NCBI GenBank assembly: GCA_025355595.1
Contig: JANXZI010000596.1
Span: 1 to 19,736, forward strand
Source of the DNA: Spartobacteria bacterium
GTDB lineage: Bacteria > Verrucomicrobiota > Verrucomicrobiia > Chthoniobacterales > Chthoniobacteraceae
Length of the DNA stretch: 19,736 nt
Direction of reading: 5' to 3'
This document shows, one piece after another, positions 15,569-19,736 of the stretch. Positions within the stretch are counted from its first letter, which is position 1, and the number at the start of each line of letters is the position of its first letter. The notes beneath the pieces were generated by a model. It was given only the letters and a program-made list of their open reading frames with translations, was not told where the DNA came from and did not search any database. Made by a program: the position numbers and the translations under genes.

Positions 15569-16531
15569 ATGGCGGCTTGGCTCTCTGGAATCGGATCACG
15601 GATCGGCAGCTTGTTTGGCAATCGGGTGCCATCCACGCATCTGGGGGTATTTGGAAAGCATCCCGGCTGGAACGACCACCTGGACGATATCGGACTGGAC
15701 TCGGAACCGCTGATCGCGACCAAGCAATACCTCTACGTGCAAGGCATCGGAGGCATCGTGGATGGCGGACTGTGGGAAGCGATGCCAGATGGCGATGTCC
15801 TGCCGGAGTTCCGGCATACTTTTATGTGGACGGATGCCGATAACATCCTTGTCGGAAAGCTTTGGTCTTCGAGCGATGGCAAGGGTCGCACAAAGTATCC
15901 GATGGTGGTGTGCGCACATTTTTCCAACCGACCCGCAGACAGCACTCCGGACGTCGTCCCCATCCTCGATCGCCTTGAGCAGTCATGCCGCGCAACGACC
16001 TCTGCCGACGATATCCACCGGCTCGCCACTGACGCCGCCGGTTCGACAGCGCTGCTCCTCAATTCTCCGGCAGTCCAAGCGTCTCCCCGCGCTCCGTATG
16101 CAGAACGCATCGGAATCAATCCGGACTCCGAAGCCGGCGTCCGCATTGCCTATTTTGCGGAGAACCATTTCAACGGATTGGCAAGCAACGGCGTTTCGAG
16201 TGCCAAGATTAACTTGAAACTCGGCCAACTGACCGCACCACCGCAGCACATTCGCGTTCCCGCGGATGCCGCTGACCCGCTCGCTACGCTGCAATTCTGG
16301 CGGGGCTTTCTCTCCGCAACGATCCCCGCGAGCGCGCCTCAGCTTTACCTCGCTCCTGCCGGTTCCCCATGGCTCGACGTTATTGTCGGCTTCCCGACTG
16401 CGAAACATCTTGTTTGCCTTCGCGCCGGGCCAAACGCTGTGCCGTTGGCGAGTGAAATCCCCTACGACCTCAGCGCGGAATCCCGATCAAAGGCCGTCAA
16501 GTGCTGGCAGGATTTCCTCGCGACGGCGTGA
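15569..16531 (+). CDS. tagF: T6SS-associated regulator TagF (ImpM family), divergent
   Basis: The 320-aa protein starts 4 bp after the tssM stop. The TagF fold is recognisable from LGVFGKHPGWNDHLDDIGLD (about 25-45), which corresponds to the family's YGKLPxRGDF start, and from ADNILVGKLWSSSDGKGRTK plus YPMVVCAHF, matching GVLxPSVDxVGRxFPL. The usual GDF is WND-H here, so it is a diverged member. The second half (APPQHIRVPADAADPLATLQ, then LAPAGSPWLDVIVGFP) looks globular and I cannot assign it. In Pseudomonas and Agrobacterium TagF is a post-translational repressor of T6SS, acting through Fha and sometimes fused to the phosphatase PppA; no phosphatase is encoded here. It is the last gene of the plus-strand operon and faces a convergent gene 11 bp away. 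Confidence 0.85.
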   Translation: MAAWLSGIGSRIGSLFGNRVPSTHLGVFGKHPGWNDHLDDIGLDSEPLIATKQYLYVQGIGGIVDGGLWEAMPDGDVLPEFRHTFMWTDADNILVGKLWSSSDGKGRTKYPMVVCAHFSNRPADSTPDVVPILDRLEQSCRATTSADDIHRLATDAAGSTALLLNSPAVQASPRAPYAERIGINPDSEAGVRIAYFAENHFNGLASNGVSSAKINLKLGQLTAPPQHIRVPADAADPLATLQFWRGFLSATIPASAPQLYLAPAGSPWLDVIVGFPTAKHLVCLRAGPNAVPLASEIPYDLSAESRSKAVKCWQDFLATA

Positions 16532-16542
16532 CTGACTTCAAA

Positions 16543-17382
16543 TCACCGCGACAGCTGCCGCCGGCCTGACTCCTTGGTCGTTACGCGACCGGTGGCGTCG
16601 GCGGGAAGAGCCGGACGTGCTTTCGTCCCGCTGCCATTGCCCGGTGTCGTCTGGAGGTTCGCCGGGCGTGCGGCGCCGGCCACCGGCGGAACCTTGGAAA
16701 CAGTCACCTGTCCCTCCTCCGAAATACGAAGCCGCTCGCCCTCACGAACCACCGTACTTTTGCGCTCACTATGCAATTCGAAAACGACACGGAGCCTCAT
16801 GTCCCCCGCGACCGGAGCAGCCGTGGCCTCCAGCATGTCCCGCTGACGTTTCCAATACTCCGCAGCCTTTTCGCCAACGCGTCGCTCGAACTTACTCTCG
16901 TCACCGATCATTGAGATAAACGATCGATCGCTATCAACGACAAGCCCGTGCGCGGACACGCGCGCGGCGATTTGCGGCAGCACGTCGAAAGAAGTGGTGC
17001 CGACTTTGAATTTTGCCTCCACGATTCGGATCCCATGCACCCGCTGCATCTCGTCCGGTTCCACACCGAACGACTCCGCGAGGCTCGTCCGAATTTCCGC
17101 CACCGTTCGCGGTTTCAATCCCAGCCTTGCGGCCACTCGGCGCACCACGATTACCGGCCAGCCTGGCCGCTTTAGAACACCCGACTGCTCACCCTCCATC
17201 TGTTCGATCTCCGCCTCGACCGCGCAATGCAAATCCGAACCCTCGTCCTCCAGATCGGGAAATAGATCCATCGCCTGCAATTTCGCCAGCTCCTCGGCCC
17301 CGGCTTCCGGAACCTTCTCTCCCGCCAGCAAAATACCCGTCGCGAATATCAACAACGACAGCAGCGCGGCGGCGATTCGCAT
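16543..17382 (-). CDS. Secreted protein of unknown function
   Basis: The 279-aa product opens MRIAAALLSLLIFATGILLAG, a clear Sec signal peptide probably cut near LLAG/GEK. The mature protein is acidic near its N-terminus (AEELAKLQAMDLFPDLEDEG) and has an alpha/beta-looking middle with WPVIVVRRVAARLGL, SFGVEPDEMQRVHGIRIVEA and YWKRQRDMLEAT. It ends in a basic, low-complexity tail (GSGTKARPALPADATGRVTTK). No catalytic motif or known family is recognised. It is convergent with tagF (11 bp apart) and divergent from the pseudokinase-like gene, whose control region it may share. The long open frame on the opposite strand here is its antisense shadow: signal peptide and composition favour this strand. 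Confidence 0.8.
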   Translation of the reverse strand: MRIAAALLSLLIFATGILLAGEKVPEAGAEELAKLQAMDLFPDLEDEGSDLHCAVEAEIEQMEGEQSGVLKRPGWPVIVVRRVAARLGLKPRTVAEIRTSLAESFGVEPDEMQRVHGIRIVEAKFKVGTTSFDVLPQIAARVSAHGLVVDSDRSFISMIGDESKFERRVGEKAAEYWKRQRDMLEATAAPVAGDMRLRVVFELHSERKSTVVREGERLRISEEGQVTVSKVPPVAGAARPANLQTTPGNGSGTKARPALPADATGRVTTKESGRRQLSR

Positions 17383-17486
17383 GGCGTGTTATTTGCATGG
17401 CAAAGCAGTGCCGCAAGAAAAAACGTCGTCGGAGTTGCGGCATCACACCGGAAATGGCAGACAGGGAGGAGCCTCCTCGCAACCGC
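17383..17486. promoter_or_regulatory. Divergent intergenic region
   Basis: These 104 bp separate the starts of the secreted-protein gene (minus) and the pseudokinase-like gene (plus, if it starts at 17487), so promoters for both should lie here or just inside the genes. I see no convincing -35/-10 pair. A purine-rich GGGAGGAG at 17464-17471 is 15 bases from ATG 17487, too far for an ordinary Shine-Dalgarno site. If translation begins at ATG 17397 or 17454 instead, the gap shrinks accordingly. Confidence 0.3.
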
Positions 17487-19433
17487 ATGACCACGGCCAC
17501 CACGCAGAAAACGAATCCCGCCCGCGAAACCGCCATCCGCTGCGTGCCGATTTCGGAGTCGGAAGCCGCAGCCAGTCTCCGGTTTTGTGCGGTCCTGCGC
17601 GAGCAGCCGGACCCGGCTTCCGGTCATCTGATATTCCTTCGGCAAATACCCGAGGCCCGCGCCATTCTGGGAGCCGTGTGCGACATGAGCGGCCATGTCC
17701 ATGATTGGATCGAATTGTGGATTCAGGACATCGAACTGCCGCCTGTCGGCGAAACACTTATTCCGTCGAATCTCACCCGCGACGCCGCATGGCGGCAGCT
17801 CGTCGCCGGTCTGCGCGGTGCTGGCACCGAAGGTTCGTTTTCGACCGAATACGAAAAGGCTCCGCCCAAGCCGGCCTTCATTGATGTCGCCAAATGGCAA
17901 CTCTGGCACCCGGGCACGGACGCCGGAGAAATCCTCGTCTGCCGGGACGACAATGCGCTGGCCAGTGCCAGCCTGCCGACTTACAGCGAAAGCATCGCGC
18001 GTTTCGGCCGCGCTGCAGCGGGTGGGCCTTTCGTTTCCCTGAATCGCGCCGCGGACGGTGCGCAGGGCACCATCGAGCTGAAAACGCGACTGCCAGCGGG
18101 ATCGAATCTGGTGCCGCTGAATCCCGGTGGCGGGATGATCTTCGCCCGCCGTTTTTCACCTCTTGGCATCGAGGAATTTGCCGAGTTGCTTGGCGGACAG
18201 CCGTGGAGCGGACTGGTCAATGCCAAGCGCCCTTTCCGTCTCAATGGCGTCTATCGTCAACTGGAAGACGAGACGGAGATGCGCACCGCAGGTCATCACT
18301 ATTACGGAACGCGACGGAATCAGGCCGGGCGTCTTGTCGAAGTGCTCTGCCTGAAGTTGCTGCTCATCAAACAATGCATCCATGCTGTCGCCAGCGAGGT
18401 CCGGCGCACGGGACTCCCGCTGCTGAACATCACACCGGACAGCTTTCGCGTCAGCATTGGCACGACCAGTTCGAATCTTCCGTTTTGCTGGGCTTCGCAA
18501 GTGTCACTCGTATTTCCCGGCAACGCAGTGGCCTTGGATATTCCGTCGAGCAATACCCGTTATTTCGCCAGTCGGGTTCCGGTGACGGCTTCGATCTACC
18601 GTCCGGAGGAACTCGGGATTCCGCGCCAGGGTCTTGGCAACGTCCGCATTCGCAAGGTGCTCTCGCCGGCCGATGGCGGCATCGCTGTCGAAGGCACTCT
18701 TTCCTCGCACGAGCGACTCAGTGTACAACCCAATGAACTCCTCAGACTCCGCCTCCCGCTGAAGGACGCCGGCAGCCTCGAACTCATCGGATACATAGAT
18801 ACAAAGGCGGCACTCGCGCCTGGAGAAGCAGCCTTCCGGACCATTCCGTTACACCTTAGCGATACCCACGCAGCCACACTTCGGAGTTACGAGGGTATCC
18901 CTTTCAGCCAGGTGCCCTTTGAAGTGCTGCAACCTCTGAATTCGCCCTGCGACATCTATTCCCTCGGTGTCCTCGCCCTGCGTCTGCTCTATGCCGGCTC
19001 CGACCTCGCGCTGCCCGTGATCCTGGACACCGCCCTTAGCCTGCTCCGCGCAGCCTCATCGGAACCGTCGGATAAGTCCCTCGAGTCGCGCCTCCTCCAC
19101 CTCTTACAAACCGACGACAGGTGGCGCGTGGCACTCGGCCCCCGGAATCTCATCCGCCCGTCCAAGGAAGGAGACGCCGTCGTCGCCGGCATCATGCCTC
19201 TCGAAGTTTGGAGCCGCGTGCTCGCGGCCATCCTCCCCTTCTTTCCGGGACGTGCGCCGGAAAGTCTCTGTCGCGATCTGGCGGACGCCCCAACGCTTGC
19301 TCCGCAAACTCCGTTTGATTCCGCACTCCGATCCATGGAACGCGCCCTTACCAGCGTCCGCTCCTTATTTCTCTCGGACTGGCATCAAAATGCAGAAATG
19401 CTGGACATCCTGTCGGAATATCTCACTCCGTAA
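17487..19433 (+). CDS. Divergent pseudokinase-like protein, T6SS-flanking
   Basis: The 648-aa frame is open far upstream, but that part mirrors the opposite-strand gene. Starts at 17397 and 17454 would add an arginine-rich leader, so I prefer 17487 (MTTATTQKTNPARETAIRC). The clearest signature is late: VPFEVLQPLNSPCDIYSLG (about 475-494) followed by VLALRLLYAG, matching the APE-to-alphaF part of Ser/Thr kinases. Upstream, after a helix LCLKLLLIKQCIHAVASEV, LPLLNITPDSFRV (about 311-323) occupies the catalytic-loop place, with Asn for the HRD Asp and Ser for the metal-binding Asn. No DFG, glycine-rich loop or VAIK lysine is recognisable. About 150 mostly beta-rich residues separate the catalytic-loop region from DIYSLG, against about 50-60 normally, so an extra domain seems inserted. 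No membrane segment is seen. It is likely catalytically dead, with a binding or scaffold role; family and function are inference. Confidence 0.8.
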   Translation: MTTATTQKTNPARETAIRCVPISESEAAASLRFCAVLREQPDPASGHLIFLRQIPEARAILGAVCDMSGHVHDWIELWIQDIELPPVGETLIPSNLTRDAAWRQLVAGLRGAGTEGSFSTEYEKAPPKPAFIDVAKWQLWHPGTDAGEILVCRDDNALASASLPTYSESIARFGRAAAGGPFVSLNRAADGAQGTIELKTRLPAGSNLVPLNPGGGMIFARRFSPLGIEEFAELLGGQPWSGLVNAKRPFRLNGVYRQLEDETEMRTAGHHYYGTRRNQAGRLVEVLCLKLLLIKQCIHAVASEVRRTGLPLLNITPDSFRVSIGTTSSNLPFCWASQVSLVFPGNAVALDIPSSNTRYFASRVPVTASIYRPEELGIPRQGLGNVRIRKVLSPADGGIAVEGTLSSHERLSVQPNELLRLRLPLKDAGSLELIGYIDTKAALAPGEAAFRTIPLHLSDTHAATLRSYEGIPFSQVPFEVLQPLNSPCDIYSLGVLALRLLYAGSDLALPVILDTALSLLRAASSEPSDKSLESRLLHLLQTDDRWRVALGPRNLIRPSKEGDAVVAGIMPLEVWSRVLAAILPFFPGRAPESLCRDLADAPTLAPQTPFDSALRSMERALTSVRSLFLSDWHQNAEMLDILSEYLTP

Positions 19434-19451
19434 ACCCGGCAGAGCGCACGC

Positions 19452-19736
19452 TCAGAGGCTTACAAGGGCTTTCATCACCGTTTTCATCGGTGCCTGATCC
19501 CAATCCAGAATGTCATTCAGCAGCCCGTTGGCGGCTGCTTGGAGGTTCGACCCCACGCCCTCCGCGGCACCGGTCGCGGGCTTGGATGATTTGTAAGTCT
19601 TGGAACTGGGATACAGTTTCACGCCCTTGAAACTCACCGCGGCTTCGAGCTTTGCGGGCTTGTCCTTGTTGTCGGCTTTGAGCGAATCGAGCGTCACGGT
19701 GAGGGTGATGGCGTCGTCGCTCTTGCCGCCGGTGGT
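19452..19736 (-). CDS. C-terminal fragment of an unidentified protein, cut by the window edge
   Basis: The last 94 codons of a minus-strand gene enter from the right edge in an open frame and end with TAA at 19452-19454. The frame is already open at the edge, reading TTGGKSDDAITLTVTLDSLK, so the GTG at 19697 should not be taken as the true start. The fragment has beta-strand character (KLEAAVSFKGVKLYPSSK), a small-residue linker (PATGAAEGVGSNLQAAANG) and an end LLNDILDWDQAPMKTVMKAL. Nothing allows a family call. It converges on the pseudokinase-like gene (18 bp gap) with no strong terminator between them. Confidence 0.55.
   Translation of the reverse strand, partial: TTGGKSDDAITLTVTLDSLKADNKDKPAKLEAAVSFKGVKLYPSSKTYKSSKPATGAAEGVGSNLQAAANGLLNDILDWDQAPMKTVMKALVSL

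Noticed and set aside
17013..17486. Extension of the pseudokinase-like frame back to 17013
   Set aside because: This part is antisense to the signal-peptide gene and is Pro/Arg-rich; the coding signal on the plus strand begins only after about 17400.
19440..19455. GAGC-GCAC-GCTC inverted repeat as a terminator between convergent genes
   Set aside because: A four-base stem without a T tract is too weak.

Overview
The window (about 60% G+C by eye) looks like a Verrucomicrobiota-type chromosome. This rests on the kinase remnant, whose wording (NEAKITGKLEHPNIVPVHEL, GTPQFMSPE, RSDIYSLGAILY) is typical of that phylum and of planctomycetes. It also rests on the scarcity of clear Shine-Dalgarno sites and on the mix of large outer-membrane and kinase-like genes. 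The taxonomic call is inference.

Left part, minus strand (1-3725): a two-partner (type Vb) secretion pair. The tpsB-like Omp85/FhaC transporter (3725-1137) lies just upstream of a tpsA-like filamentous-haemagglutinin exoprotein, which runs off the left edge. The transporter is long because of two low-complexity inserts.

Positions 3783-4715 (plus): a decayed FHA plus Ser/Thr kinase gene. It has half an FHA domain, an in-frame TAG, a kinase N-lobe piece, a frameshift, a missing catalytic core and a C-lobe piece with another frameshift. An unrecognised 249-aa protein follows (4746-5495).

Centre, plus strand (5583-16531): a compact type VI secretion (T6SS) block. The order is TssJ-like lipoprotein, a transmembrane pseudokinase with a C-terminal FGE/SUMF1-like domain, a protein resembling the C-terminal part of TagH/Fha without its FHA domain, TssK, TssL, TssM, TagF. 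Apart from the inserted pseudokinase, this order (Fha, TssJ, TssK, TssL, TssM, TagF in various permutations) is that of classical T6SS clusters. The tssK-tssL-tssM-tagF genes are spaced at -4, +2 and +4 bp, so they are surely co-transcribed. They encode the membrane complex and baseplate connector. No sheath (TssB/C), Hcp, VgrG, ClpV, TssE/F/G or TssA gene is present here.

Right part: a secreted protein of unknown function (17382-16543, minus) converges on tagF. It is divergent from a 648-aa protein that looks like a second, heavily modified pseudokinase (17487-19433, plus). The C-terminal end of another minus-strand gene enters from the right edge.

The most interesting theme is that three kinase-related genes surround or sit within the T6SS operon and none seems catalytically competent: one is a pseudogene and two lack catalytic-loop residues. 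Together with a TagH-like protein without FHA and a retained TagF, this suggests a T6SS whose phospho-threonine control circuit has been lost or converted to binding-only scaffolds.
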